Position numbers and translations under genes: made by a program. Of a stretch of 64,000 bases of DNA, positions 1 through 11,643 are shown in pieces. The notes beneath the pieces were generated by a model. It had not been told where the DNA came from. It made no database searches and worked only from the letters and a program-made list of their open reading frames with translations. The stretch covers positions 55,539,000 to 55,602,999 of the forward strand of contig NC_080079.1 of assembly GCF_949987535.1 (NCBI RefSeq), written 5' to 3'. This stretch comes from Balaenoptera acutorostrata. Lineage: Eukaryota; Chordata; Mammalia; Artiodactyla; Balaenopteridae. Each line of letters starts with the position of its first letter. Position 1 is the first letter of the stretch.

Positions 1-61
1 TGCAGTAACAACTAGATGTAATGCTAAGTGAAGAGAAATTGAACCATAAGAGCAGCACAAA

Positions 62-367
62 ATAAAATGCTTCACAGTGCTGTGTTAGTTTCTGTTGCAC
101 AACAAAGCGAATCAACCAAATACATATACATGTCCCCATACACCCTTCCTCTTGAGCCTCCCTCCCATCCTCCCTATCCCACCCCTCTAGGTCATCGCAA
201 AGCACTGAGCCGATCTCCCTGTGCTACGCTGCTGCTTCCCACCAGCCAACTATTTTACATTCGGTAGTGTGTATATGTCGATGCTGCTCTCACTTCTCCC
301 CAGCTTCGCCCTCCCACCCCATGTCTTCAAGTCCATTTTCTGTGTCTACCTCTTTATTCCTGCCCTG
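62..367 (-). mobile_element. L1 3' UTR fragment, young cetartiodactyl type
   Basis: On the minus strand this is the terminal 3' UTR of an L1 of the type that recurs at 12.8, 33.1, 47.2 and 47.6 kb. Shared landmarks on the plus strand are TGTGTTAGTTTCTG, the CCTCCCACCCTCCCTATCCC-like pyrimidine block, the CACCCCTCTAGG block and TTTTACATTTGGTAGTGT. The very end and poly(A) are diverged. It meets L1 sequence of the opposite orientation at about 367/368, so it may be the direct half of one inverted insertion. Confidence 0.88.
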
Positions 368-642
368 GGAAAACCGGACAGCTACATGTGAAAGAATGAA
401 ATTAGAACACTACCTAACACCATACACAAAAATAAACTCCAAATGGATGAAAGATTTAAGTGTAAGACCAGACACTATAAAACTCTTAGAGGAAAACAGG
501 AAAAACACTCTGACATAAACCACAGCAAGATCTTTTTTGACCCACCTCCCAGAGTAACGGAAATAAAAACAAAAATAAACAAATGGACTTAATTAAGCTT
601 AAAAGCATTTGCACAGCAAAGGAAACCATAAACAAGATAATT
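368..642 (+). mobile_element. L1 ORF2 C-terminal fragment, inverted relative to neighbour
   Basis: The plus strand reads as the last third of L1 ORF2. One frame gives a run with [17 protein letters not shown] and [13 protein letters not shown], part of the C-terminal region downstream of the reverse transcriptase. The same start point, GGGAAAACYGGACAGC, is seen at 45.95 kb. The frame breaks near 518, so nothing is made. Orientation is opposite to the 3' UTR piece to the left. This fits a 5'-inverted (twin-primed) insertion with an internal deletion, or two unrelated fragments. No convincing target-site duplication was found. Confidence 0.85.
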
Positions 643-1798
643 TTTAAATAGTCCATTCTTTATTTAAAAATAATTAATAGTCAGGGACTGGACCAATTTC
701 TGCAGGAGAGGTCAATTATTGCTGAAGCATTGCATAAAAGTTGTTTGAGTGAAGAAGTTGGGGGACCACATTCTGGGAACCATTATCCCCTATAAAATTT
801 CATAGTTACATTTTCAAGCAGCCCAAAGCCGTATTTCATGCAGATACTATAAGCACGAAGGCAGCATATAAAGCATATTTGTTTATTGTATAGGCTGATG
901 GAGAAACGAGCATTTCCACAAGGGCAGACGGCCAATTCAGAGCAGGCTCCCAAAGAACTTTACAAGCTCTGTGGGGCTGGCCAAGTCAGCAGAGGACGGC
1001 CAGAAATCCTGCCTTCTAAACTGAAGTTTGACTTCCCAGGTGTGAGGGATCTCTTCTGACTCAAAACTCCCAACAGACTTTATCTAACTCTCTTTGGAGA
1101 TGAGCAGTCTTTTAACATAACATTTATTTGTGTCTACGTTCCCTTAAGAGACCAAGAATTTCTTTCATAAGAGAACTTGTATTTCATTCAGCCTTGTTTC
1201 TGATATACGGTCTAGCACAGACAATAAAAATTCTGTGTTTGGTGGTATTGACTGAATATGTATCTCTGAGGGAAAATACTCAGTTTAACAGAGTTTTTTG
1301 GTAACACGTTTCTATGAACCAACAGAGGTTCATGTTAAAATTTACCAATCAGAAAATCATTTAATACTAAAGGTTTTTATTTCTCAGAATCTATAAATTT
1401 AAAGCATAAAATTTTAAGAAAAAGTGATTTATACCTCAATTTCCCAAACTCTGTTCCAAGGAATTCTAGCTCTTAATGTTCTGGAGAATCATAATATGCA
1501 CTTTTACATACTGAGAGATTTTTTAAATAGTGCATTTTTTAAACAGCTTTTTTTTTTTAAACTTAGGGTTTTATAAATTTTATTTTATCATTGAAACTTT
1601 CTATCTAACACCTATTACCATCCCCTGTGGAATTGATATTCCCAAGCACACACTTTGGGAAATGTTGCTCTGACAGGGGATTTCACGGGAAAATAAAAGA
1701 AATATATTTCACCTTGATTCTTCCAGATGTGTTTGTTTTGACAATCTTCAATAAAGAATTTCAAGATTACACCGGTCCTCAATTTACTTTTGGTAGTT
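643..1798. other. AT-rich sequence without recognised features
   Basis: I recognise no gene or repeat family here apart from a poly-T run near 1549. A short block at 1640-1680 (CACACTTTGGGAAATG) resembles the end of a hAT-type MER element but is too short to name. Confidence 0.4.
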
Positions 1799-1800
1799 AT

Positions 1801-1856
1801 AGAACAATAAATATATTTATTTATTTATAGAACAATAAATATATTTATTTATTTAA
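1801..1856. repeat. 28-bp tandem duplication
   Basis: Two adjacent copies of a 28-bp AT-rich unit starting AGAACAATAAATATATTTAT occupy 1801-1828 and 1829-1856 and differ only in the last base. The near identity suggests a recent slippage or duplication event. Confidence 0.9.
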
Positions 1857-2114
1857 GTTAAATAGATATACTTATTTCAGTTAAACATATATAAATAGAT
1901 ACGAAACATAACAATATAACAATAAAGTTATGAAAATAACTTTTGGTGGTTATATAACATGAAAACAAAAAACAAAATCATCATTTGCCTACATTTCTGG
2001 CAAATTAGATTACATTATTAAATTAAATGTATTCTTGTTCAGCAGCTATTTGCACCATCCCCCAAGCAACTTTCCTGGAGAATTGGTGTTTTTGGAGATG
2101 ACTTGCTATTTGAT

Positions 2115-2415
2115 TAATGGGTGGTGGGCAGAAGTGACAGCAGGTCTGTTTTAAGTCTAACCTTAAGAAATATCATATATTTCTACACCAGGAGCTCCTG
2201 GCCTCCGCAACAGAAGAGCGTACCTCAGGTGGCCACTTCCACACCAGTGACATCTCCAGAAGGAGACACCTGCTGCAGGGCCACACCAGGCAACTGGTGG
2301 ACCTGTATACTGAAATTAAACTGTCCCAGCTGACCCACAAATGCACAAGTAAGAAATAAATAGAAATAAACATTTATTGTTTTATGTTGCTAAGACTTCA
2401 TAGTTGTTTGTTAAA
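2115..2415 (+). mobile_element. MaLR/MLT1-like LTR relic
   Basis: The right part has the layout of the 3' end of a common mammalian LTR: AGCTGACCCACAAATGC, then AATAAACATTTATTGTTTTA, then GCTAAGACTTC and GTTTGTTA. The same ending pattern (AATAAA, TTGTTTTAAGCC-like, TTTGTTA) is found in the LTR-like relics at 13.6, 15.8 and 38.2 kb. The left part is too decayed to place exactly. The family name is inferred; the ending pattern is seen. Confidence 0.45.
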
Positions 2416-2479
2416 ACAGTAAAAGCTAAGGCACTGTCAAATGTACGTGATCATTAACTTTTCTACGAAACTTGTCTGT

Positions 2480-2995
2480 GGAATCTGTCTCCTCTTCAAG
2501 TCCTCCAATGCTCCACTCAGCCAACACGATTCCTGTTAGGACTCTTGAAATGTATGTCAGCATCACCTGTTCCAGCCTTTATTTTGCGAAACCCAAAAAA
2601 CACCTCTCCTCATCTTACTCACCATTAAACACACTTGACCTCTCAGTGCTTCTGTAAACACTACTTTCCTCTCTTGGCTTCCTTGTCACCCACTGTCCTG
2701 ATGGTTTTGTTTGTTTGTTTATTTTCTTGACTTATACTGAGCACTCCATTCTGGACATCTTTGCTGGACCATTCAACTCTGCTTGACCTATTGCAATATT
2801 TAAGTTTTGGTCTTGAACTCTCTTTTTTATCTCTATCTACACTTCCTCTCTAGACAATATCATCCAGTTCCAAGACTTCAAATATTGTGTTTGTAATCCA
2901 AATACTAAATTTTTATCTCAGGCTCCAAAGTCTAAACTTGTATGTTTAAATGTCCACTCAGCATCTCCATCAATATGTTTAATAAGTGCCTTTAT
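2480..2995 (+). mobile_element. LINE-2 (L2) fragment
   Basis: The plus strand resembles the 3' part of ancient L2 ORF2. Landmarks are CTCTATCTACACTTCCTCTCTAG, AGACTTCAAATA, CTAAATTTTTATCTCAGGCTCC and TGTCCACTCAGCATCTCC, in the order expected from L2. The first 180 bases are weaker. There is no open frame across it. Confidence 0.6.
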
Positions 2996-3449
2996 CGCTG
3001 AGGGTTCTTGTTGGCAAACAGAACTGTAGCTATTCCAACAGGAATGTATTAAGGATATACATTAGCTCACAGAATCTTTTTAAGGACTAGAGAATCAGGC
3101 ATGAGAGCTACAAAGTCAGGAATATGCAACATATTACCATCTGGACTACTCTGCCTTCACTGTCACTGGGCAGCAGCACCTGAGTCCACCAGTAGCCACT
3201 GACACTCTTGCGTGGACCAGGGCCAGTGTGGCCTCTTATCATTAATGGTTATTGAACAGCATGTCCTTCTCCAGATGGTTCTTTTTCAGATCTAAATATG
3301 AAGATACATTTGATTGACAATACCTAAGTAACACTTGTGTTCCTACTGCAAAAAAAAGCTGGAAAAAGGACTTAATGACTTCTAGCTTGGAAAGTCAGGA
3401 TTCATATAGCTGGAAATTTCATAAACATGATATGTCAATCAAGTAGTCT
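2996..3449. other. Unassigned sequence, possibly an old dispersed repeat
   Basis: The stretch from 2996 to 3240 (GGCAAACAGAACTGTAGCTATTCCA, AGAGAATCAGGCATGAGAGC, ACCAGGGCCAGTGTGGCCTCTTATC in order) feels like a dispersed mammalian repeat, but I cannot name it. No coding potential is seen. Confidence 0.3.
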
Positions 3450-3790
3450 AGATAATGCTGTAGTAACCAAAAAAGAAAAATCTCAATGGCTTAAAACAAC
3501 AAATGAGGAGGGAGTACATGGAAGGTGCTTAGCATATCTGAGACATTCTGGAATTAAGGCTGATGGGAGGCTCCAGTCTCAACATATGACTGCCAAAGCA
3601 GAATAAAAGGGCGTGGTAAATTGGGAAAGGGTTCTTAAAACATCCACCTAGAAGTAATACACATTACCTCTTCTTGCAATTCATTTGTCAAAGCAAATCA
3701 CATGACCATGCCTAATATTACAAAGGAGAGGGAGGTGAGATCCTACCCTGTTCCCAGAATGAGAGGAGAACCTGATTTTTTTGTGAACAA
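3450..3790 (-). mobile_element. MaLR/MLT1-like LTR relic, reverse orientation
   Basis: It begins with a decayed TGTAGTAACC and CAATGGCTTAAAACAACAAA, which is the reverse complement of the LTR tail seen at 15.8-16.2 kb. It continues with the CAAAGCAAATCACATGACCA block found near the left part of such LTRs. Weak overall. Confidence 0.4.
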
Positions 3791-3869
3791 GCCTCATGAT
3801 TACAACATACAGGAACAGTTGTTACAAAGAGACCACAGAGCCCCTTCGACATGTAAGTCATATGGTGAA

Positions 3870-4290
3870 ACTTCTTCCACTTGAAGTCCTCCAATGTCTT
3901 GGCATCATTGAGAATAAAAGTCAGATTCCTTGTCATGGCCTTGATCCAGCCTCATCTCATAACAAGCCCCTTGATCACTTGTCTCCAGCTGCTCAGCATT
4001 TCTGGTGTGAAGTCTTTGAGCTTGTTTCTTTGCCTTAAGTGTTCCCCCACAAATTTTACCTGCCTTACTCTTTTTCATCGCTCAGTTGTCAGATCACGAT
4101 TTACCTTACATTCTATTAGGTAAAATTGATGGTTTTTTAATAGTACTTTTCACCAGGTTAAATGATCCTGTTTATGTATTCACTTAGCACTGCCTACCTA
4201 ATAGAACACCCGACAGGTTGTCGGTGCTTATCAATATTTGTTGAATGTGTAAATCAGTGACAAACTGAATGAATAAATGAAACGCCTTAT
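3870..4290 (+). mobile_element. LINE-2 (L2) 3' end
   Basis: The left part (GTCATGGCCTTGATCCAGCC, CTGCTCAGCATTTCTGGTGT) follows the L2 ORF2 end. The right part (CGACAGGTTGTCGGTGCTTATC then AATATTTGTTGAATG and AATGAATAAATGAA) is the characteristic L2 3' terminus. Stop codons and indels are frequent. Confidence 0.62.
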
Positions 4291-4786
4291 TCATTATACC
4301 ACACTACCTCTAAATATTTGGACTGAGGACATTAAGTTACAATGAGCACAAAGTTTTTCAAACTTATAATTGTTGGAATTTTGACACAAAACATTAACTC
4401 TGATATTAGTAAATTACTCTCTAAAAACTTTCAGTGATGCCCCGGATCCTTAGAATAACATAGAAAAGAACTTTATAAATCTGGAAACAACGTGTTTTTC
4501 TAGATTAAATTACATTAATCTTTACCTCCTTATCCACACTAAAAATTAACCAGAATGGATAATTAACCATTTTTCTAACTTCATACAAAAATATACTCCA
4601 TTGAAGGAAAAATTCAATCTGCAGGAATCATGCCTAGAGATATTTATGCATATTTGCTATTACAATGAAAGATCTTGCTTCCTCCTCTTCTCTAAGTCCA
4701 GTCCCTTCATACTTGCTCTAGATCCATCTCCTTTTTTCTTGTTGGGAGTTCATTCCTTTATGATACCTTTATCTATTTCTTTTTTT
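4291..4786. other. Sequence without recognised features
   Basis: AT-rich. Short reading frames only. No repeat family recognised. Confidence 0.4.
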
Positions 4787-5615
4787 TAGCAATAATTTTA
4801 TTGGCGTATAATTGAAACACAATTAACCACACCTGTTTAAAGTGTACAATTTGGTAAGTGTGGTAAGAGCACACTTTTACACACCTGTGAGGTAACCAGG
4901 ACCATCAAGGTAGTCAACATATCCATGACCCCAAAAGCCCCCTTTCCTATTGCACTGTCTCCCTGGCTACCGGCAACCACTAATGTGCTTTCATTCACTG
5001 TGTACTAGTTTTTGTTTTCCAGAATTTTAGATGACTGAAATCATACAGTATGTATCCTTCTATGTGTGACTTCTTTTACTCAAGATTATTTTGAGATTTG
5101 TCCATGTTGATCCATGTTATTGTTTGTTGAATAGTATTCCCTCAGATGGATATGCCAAGGTTTGTTTATCCATTCACCTGATGATGGGCATTTGGGTTAT
5201 TTTCAGTCTTTAACTATTACAAATAAAGTTGCTATGAACATCTGTGTACAAGAACACATATGATCATATGTTTCATTTCTCTAGGGCAAATATCTAGAAG
5301 AGGAATGGCTGGACTCTATGGTAAGTACGCATTTAACTTTTTAAGAAACTGCCAAACTCTTTCCCAAAGTGGTTGGAGCATTTTACATTCCCACCATCGG
5401 TGTATGAGAATCTCAATTCCTCTACAGTCTCACAAACACTCAGCATAGTCAGTTAAAAAAAGGTTGGCTGTTATAACATTCACTTCTCTGTTGAAGTGTC
5501 TATTAAAATAGTTTGCCTATATCTTCCATTGAGTTGTTTAAGTCTTTTTAGTAGTTTTAAGAGTTATTTTTGTATTCTAGCTATAAGTCCTTTATCAGAC
5601 ATATGATTTGCAAGT
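4787..5615 (-). mobile_element. Old L1 (L1M-type) 3' end
   Basis: The plus strand begins with the reverse complement of an old L1 terminus (AATAATTTTATTGGCGTATA, TAAAGTGTACAATTTGG). It continues through CGGCAACCACTAAT, CCATGTTGATCCATGTT, AATAGTATTCC, TTTATCCATTCACCTGATGATGG and TTTCCCAAAGTGGTTGGAGC. That order is the L1 ORF2 end plus 3' UTR read backwards. Decay and the terminal sequence put it in an early-mammal L1M subfamily. Confidence 0.85.
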
Positions 5616-5779
5616 ATTTTTATTTTAATTTTATTTGACCTCCTAGACAGCCCCATTCACTCTGCCCCCACTGCTACTACTATGTTCCATAACTTCTTCT
5701 AGATAATACCTCAAAAGTATTATCCTTTGTCCCTTCCTTTCTACCCAGAACTAATAGTAGCATCAATTATCATTATTTT

Positions 5780-5905
5780 CTGGACTCCCTCCTGCTTATC
5801 TTATTTCCCCACTGGAATGTAAGCTCTACCAGGACATAGATTTTGTCCTGTTCATCACTGGACTCCTTAACACCTGGAATAGTGCCTAGCATGCAAGCAC
5901 GTATA
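5780..5905 (+). mobile_element. L2 3'-end fragment
   Basis: The block GGAATGTAAGCTCTACCAGG, ATTTTGTCCTGTTCATCACTGG, ACCTGGAATAGTGCCTAGCA follows the well-known L2 terminus (AATGTAAGCTCC, TTTGTCTGTTTTGTTCACTG, CAGTGCCTGGCACA). It ends before the AATAAATATTTGTTGAATG part. Confidence 0.55.
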
Positions 5906-6689
5906 TCCTTAAAGGCCAGACAAAAAGCACCACTTGTGTAAAGCCAACAAGAAGCTTCCAAGCAAAATTAATTTCATCTTTATCTGTTCTCATGTAGTAC
6001 TCTGTGTATCCTACTATATCAGCAATGCTTTGCATTATTATACTTACTTTCTACTGCTGAAGGAGTGTTGGTAAAACAAGCACAGTGGCTTACTTGTTCA
6101 ATGAGATACGATCTCTAAAAGGCCCTAGTGTACTACCTTCATGCATTTTATTTCCTTTATTCTTTCCATAATTTCTTCCCTCCTGTACTCATAATAAGGA
6201 CCATCAATCAATTAAAAATTGATGGATATTATATATCAAATAAACAGTAACTTAAATTCATAGAAACATATGTCCATGCATATTACAAACAGATAGGGGG
6301 CTCTGTGTATCTTTATAACACATTTTCAACAAAAGCACATTTTTAAGTTTAAATTTCTCATGGATATCACATGTGAACCCAAGCAGACACTTCTGTATAA
6401 ATAGTTGGATACATGTTACATTTCTAACCTATAAATAGTTTCTGAGAGGGTGAATATTATTTCTATATATGTATAACTATATAGAGACATCCATATAATA
6501 CTACATTTATATAGCAGCTTGGAAAGCTTTAAGATATAACAAGTTGCACCATAAAAAAATGGAAGATTTTAAAAATAGAAATCACAGCTTTTCACTGAAG
6601 GAAAGGGATCACACACAGTGATTTCATGAACACGTTGTGAGAAGCTTAGGTTTTTCTTGTGTAGTCAAAGAACTCCTGGGCAGTATACT
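5906..6689. other. AT-rich sequence without recognised features
   Basis: No gene and no repeat family recognised. Several TATATA-type stretches occur at 6440-6500. Confidence 0.4.
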
Positions 6690-6888
6690 TGATGTTGCAT
6701 TTCTCAAAGCGGAGCCCAAGGGCCAGCTACGTAAGAGTCCTTCTGTGTGTGTTAAACCTTCAGTATGCAGGACACCTCCCCAACTCACCACATCAGAGTA
6801 TCTGGGGATAAGACCCATGAATCAGGATGTTTAACAAGCTTGACAGATGATTCTGTTGCACACTGCATTCTGAGAATCGTTGCTCTAA
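6690..6888. mobile_element. MER5A-like hAT-Charlie relic
   Basis: GCATTTCTCAAAGCGGAGCC, CATGAATCAGGATGTTTAAC, GACAGATGATTCTGTTGCAC and TTCTGAGAATCGTTGCTC match, in order, the spacing of the short non-autonomous hAT element MER5A, whose copies end in GAGAACCACTG. A clearer copy is at 41.1 kb. It carries frames but none belongs to a protein. Confidence 0.5.
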
Positions 6889-8617
6889 GGCACCCTGCCT
6901 TGGGCAAACAGCCTTGGGTTGAAGAATGAGAGGCACGATGGGAGAACAGCTGTGAGTGGGAAGTTCGATAATCTGCGTGAGGCACAGAAGGCTGGTTGCT
7001 GGTGGGTGCTGGTGTGCGCCGAGTGCTGGATTCAGCAGGGTGTGGGTGATTACAGAGCAAGGATTGTTTTAACGAGGACCTTATGTTCCCCTTCAAGGTT
7101 AAGGAAGCAAGACTCTCAGCTGTCTGCTTTTCCATGTCTCACTTCCCTTTCACTCTCCACCTGTTCTTTGACCTTCCTGTCAACTGTTTCCATCAGAAGT
7201 ATGTTCTGAATCTTGGCAGAGCTCAGCACTGCCTCCCTCTGTTGTGTCTTGTCGTCATCTTGCCTTAGCACATCCAGACTCGGTTATGGTCCGGGGCACA
7301 GAGTGTCGGCCACTACCCGGCGTCTTAGGAAAAGTCACTTGTGAAATCTGGTGACAACCTCTCTGCACACAGAGAATATTAGAGATGAGAGGCATTTTCG
7401 AAATCATCTAGGCTAACACTGTCCCTCATTTTAAGCTACAGTAACAGCTTTAGAAAGCAGTTAAAAACCTGTAGGATCATAAAACAACCTAGCAGCCAAC
7501 CCGATCCTTTACCCAGGTCTCCGCTTTCCCACTTGATCTTCCAGAAACTCACTGTAATACATCTTTAAATAGAACTATTATCTAGGATCTTCTGTGAACA
7601 CCACACAAATTTTAATGTATAAATGAAGCACTGGGTGATTAATCGATTACTGACTGAAAGATGAATAAACATATTGAAAAAAGAGAGTTAAGAATGGGTT
7701 TCAGTATCAGGTAGACAGTCTGTGAATGCTAGAAACCCAAATGTAGTCAATAAATTGCATTTTAGAAAAACATTTTGTTATCTGTAATTTGTTATTTTTT
7801 ATTTGATAATATATATGACACTCAACCTCACAAAACACTTCCCATGTACAATCCCATTTGACACTTTTAATAATGTTAACAGATATTCATAAACCTGTCC
7901 ATAAGCTTTAACAAAAAGCTTGAGGTTGTGAGATGTTAAGAAGTTTGACATTTTATGCAGCTAGCTACAAGCAGGCTTAGAATACAAATCCAAATCTGTT
8001 GAATCCTTTCTATTGGCAATGAAGGAGAAAAACTACATACAGAAGCCCTTCTCAGAAAGTTTTTAAGGAAACTCAGATAGTCTTACTCTTAGATTATTTA
8101 AGCCAAATATGTTAAAAAAAAAAAAAAAGTAAATTAACTACATTTTAAAAAAGAGCCACAGTAGCTGAATCTAAAATTTAAGAAGAAATAAAGATAGAAA
8201 TGGAAAGAAGCAGTGCTGTTAAGGACTGGAATACATGATGATTGTGGTGTGCTTTGCTGTTATCAAGCATCTGGCTCCACCACCAGCTCATGCATAGCTC
8301 CCACTACTCTAAATCCAATCCTTAATTCTGGCCACATTAGGCTACTCAGAGTCCATCAGGAAATCATAGTAGGGACTGCCTTCTGTGTACATACTCAATT
8401 GTTTATTTAATGATATTAAATATTATTTTTTACTAAAAGTTACTATATTTCCAATATACATGCGTGTTTTATGTGTTTATTTTAAAATATAGAAAATATA
8501 ATCGAAATAATATATTTACTGCTAGTTTATTTATAAGTGACACTTCATAGTTGTATATGACAATTTTTGCCTTAAATATAATTTTTGGCTTAAAATGATA
8601 TCTTCTTGAAAAATATT
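6889..8617. other. 1.7 kb without recognised genes or repeats
   Basis: Both strands have only short, unsupported frames. A poly-A run lies at 8114-8128. Bases 7385-7440 (ATCATCTAGGCTAACACTGT, CCCTCATTTTAAGC) may be a scrap of an old SINE but cannot be assigned. Confidence 0.35.
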
Positions 8618-8830
8618 TTCAATGGTGACGTGGTATTCTGTCATATAGTTATTTCACAATTAATATAACCAATTCCCAATTGTTGGAGTTGCCATTTATT
8701 TCCATTATTTCACTCTTACGATAAGGATACACTAAGGATCTTTATATATAAATAGTGTATCTGTGTTTGTAGCTATTCTCACAGGATATATTTTGCTAAA
8801 AGTAGAAATACTGAGCACATCAACTCCCTA
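8618..8830 (-). mobile_element. Old L1 fragment
   Basis: GGTATTCTGTCATATAG, ACCAATTCCCAATTGTTGGA, and the GATATATTTTGCTAAAAGTAG block follow, in order, the reverse complement of the L1 ORF2 end (the part encoding the [13 protein letters not shown] motif onwards). It is strongly diverged. Confidence 0.5.
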
Positions 8831-10739
8831 TTCCCTTCGTATCATGCTGAACCTATTAACATGTGACATTGACAAGGCATTCTCTTTCACCTGAGATTGA
8901 TTATAATATTTTTCTTTGGTTTGACTAAACTTAGACTTATCTTAAGCCTATAATTTTTTAAAGGTTAATATCCTTTAAATAAATTTCTTGATTTAATATA
9001 GAGAAGAAATCTAAAACTTAAAGAGATAAAAATTTTGAAGTAGATTTATCATTTGCAATCTATTTACCCACCCACTAAATATCACTTCAAGAGTATACCA
9101 AAGCACTTTCTTTACCAGTCATTGATGAAAACATTGGGGAGGGTGGACCAACATTCCCGAACATGACTGAACGCTATTCTTTGAATGCAAGGTAAGCTGG
9201 TGGCAAATATTGCTTTTGAAATGGGCTCCTTTATCTCACTAGAGATTGGAGAGTCATGGTTTTCAAAGGAAATATTGGAATGTAACTCAGATCCAAGGTG
9301 ACAGTGGTTAGCATATTAGGCAGCAGAACTAGACTGGCAATGAAAATGGATTAACTCACAGAGGTCTTTGGTAAAGGCTGATTGATCAGTGATTTGAATA
9401 AATGAAAAACACTCTAGATGAAGTAATCAAAATCTGCCTTTGCCAACATAATGCAACATGATATATTAAAGGTCCTCTACCAATTTCTAGGCTTGAGCCA
9501 GTTTAGAAACCCAGAGCCAATTAAATATTGGAGAGGCCAAATATCCTTGCAGAAAGACCATGTACAGCATTTCAAATGTGAACTGTGAACCTTTTGTCTA
9601 TATATTCCCAAAGTTACCTTTGGCTATGTGGCTATGCATTGGGGAAGGGGAGGAGAGAAGGAGGAAGAGAAGGAGAGAAGAAAGAGAAAAATGAGAAATA
9701 TCCTGATGTTTTAGAAATTATTCAGCATTGGCTCTGAACTAACACTAATATTTGCAGATCCAGAATTTCAAGACATTCAACTGGCAAGTGTGAGGCTTAT
9801 TAAGGTTAGCTAATCAAGAAAGCTTTTACCTAAGTATATCTCGTGGTAGGTCTACAGGGATACATAAGAGATATGAGCCAAAGGGCCAAATAAAACTCTC
9901 TAGAGTTCCTTCACCTTGCAAATAATGAAACAGTACTGTATCCTTGGGGAAAATTCAGAGATTGGTCTCAACTTCAGTGACTTGAAAGGTACAGGTAATT
10001 GCTGTTCTAACTCCATTTAGCGTTAAAGTTAGATTCAAGAAAGATGGATTGAGCAAACCCCTCCTGCTAATAATAATCGTGAACCGTAGAAAGTGTTGGA
10101 AGATACTGCAACTTGACTAAAAGCATCCATAAACTAGACAGGAAATAGCTATTGACGCAAATTAGGTCAGCTTGACATTTCATCGATTTCCCTCCATGGG
10201 AACCCAGTTTGGATGGTGCACAGAGCATAGAGGTTAAGCAGAATTTAGAAGTTTTGCTAGGCTGATGCATTAAAAGTTAGAGTATAGGACTGCCCAAGTG
10301 TGGAAATTGAGTAGGGAACCATGGAGAAGGAAGACTCTGGAGAAGGGAACCATGAAGTCTACATACAAATTTCCCTCATATCCTTGCTGGACAACTAAAT
10401 TACATGTGGATAAGGCAACACTCCCAAAAAACCAATGCAAAGCAAAAGCTGGATGAACTGTAGAACTAAGCAGAGATTTCAGCTGCTGCTCAGTGCTGAG
10501 GAAAGAGAAAGTACTGGCAGTAAGAGAGGCTTTTTAAACAACTTGGACTTTCCATTGAAAACTCTGAAGCGCCAGGTCTTAGGAGTAAGAACCTACTATA
10601 CTACAGCCTAAAACCAAGCCTCCAAAGAATTAAGTTAATGCGCTAGTAATTTAACTCCCTGCCAAATTCAAACTCAATATTCTTCGGAGGTAAAATAAAC
10701 AAGCATACAAAAAATAGAATCCAGTCTCTAAAATATATC
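8831..10739. other. 1.9 kb without recognised genes or repeats
   Basis: I see no supported coding sequence. A GA-rich low-complexity run (GGGGAAGGGGAGGAGAGAAG onwards) lies at 9640-9690. The last 300 bases may already belong to the old L1 that follows. Confidence 0.35.
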
Positions 10740-11526
10740 ACTTACAATGCTTTGGGATGCAATGACAAATTCCAGTCATGAGAAGAAGCAGGAGAATGTG
10801 AACCATAATCAAGAGAAAAATGGCCAACAAAAACAGATTCATCTATGACCCAGATATTGGAATTGGCAGAGAGGCAATTTAAAATCACTTTCATAACTAT
10901 TTTTTAAGATGCACAGGGAAAGGTAGATATAATAAGTAAAGAGATAGGAGACTAACAAAAAGATATGACAACTTTCAAAATAAAAAAAGAGATAGAACTG
11001 ATCATTATAATCTGAAATTGAAAATTAATTGAATGAGCTCAACATAAGTTTGGATACTACATAAAGAAGTCTCAGTAAACTTGAAGTCAAGTTTCTGTAA
11101 GAAATTATCCAAATCGAATCAAATTTATGCACAGTGTAATAAAAGATTTCGAAAATTAACAGTCATAATGATGTATTGGACAAGAGAAACCAGGCTAATG
11201 TATGAAATCTGATCTTGAGAAAATTATGAGAGAGAATAAAGCATAAAAATATTTGAAGAAAGAACTTCTGAAAATTTAACAAATTTGGTGAAAAACATCA
11301 ATCCACAGATCTAAAAAACTCAGGGAATACAAAGGAAGATAAATACAAAAGAAACCACACCTAGGTATATCCTGATCAAACTTCTGAAAATTAAACATAA
11401 AACGAAAATCTTAAGTCTGAGTAAACTAAAATGACGTTACATATAGACACAAACAATGAGAATATTGGCGACACCTCATCAAAGCAAAGGAGGCCAAAGA
11501 CAATGGAGATATATATTTAAAGTGCT

Positions 11527-11585
11527 GGAAGGGAGAAAGGGAGGAAAGGAGGAAAGGAAGGAAGGAAGGAAGGAAGGGAGGGAGA
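11527..11585. repeat. (GGAA)n purine microsatellite
   Basis: An uninterrupted purine run with GGAAGGAAGGAAGGAAGGAA at its core, inside the old L1 block. It makes the open frames on both strands here, which are therefore not genes. Confidence 0.92.
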
Positions 11586-11594
11586 CAAAAGCCC

Positions 11595-11643
11595 TTTTGT
11601 TGCTGGATATAGAACTTCAGAAGTCCCATATCCAGCAACAAAA
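11595..11643. repeat. 16-bp perfect inverted repeat (hairpin)
   Basis: The left arm TTTTGTTGCTGGATAT (11595-11610) is the exact reverse complement of the right arm ATATCCAGCAACAAAA (11628-11643). The 17-nt loop itself holds ACTTC-A-GAAGT, so the fold can extend. The right arm matches the host L1, which normally reads ATATCCAGCAAA here. The left arm has no counterpart in L1 and is probably secondary. Confidence 0.92.
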
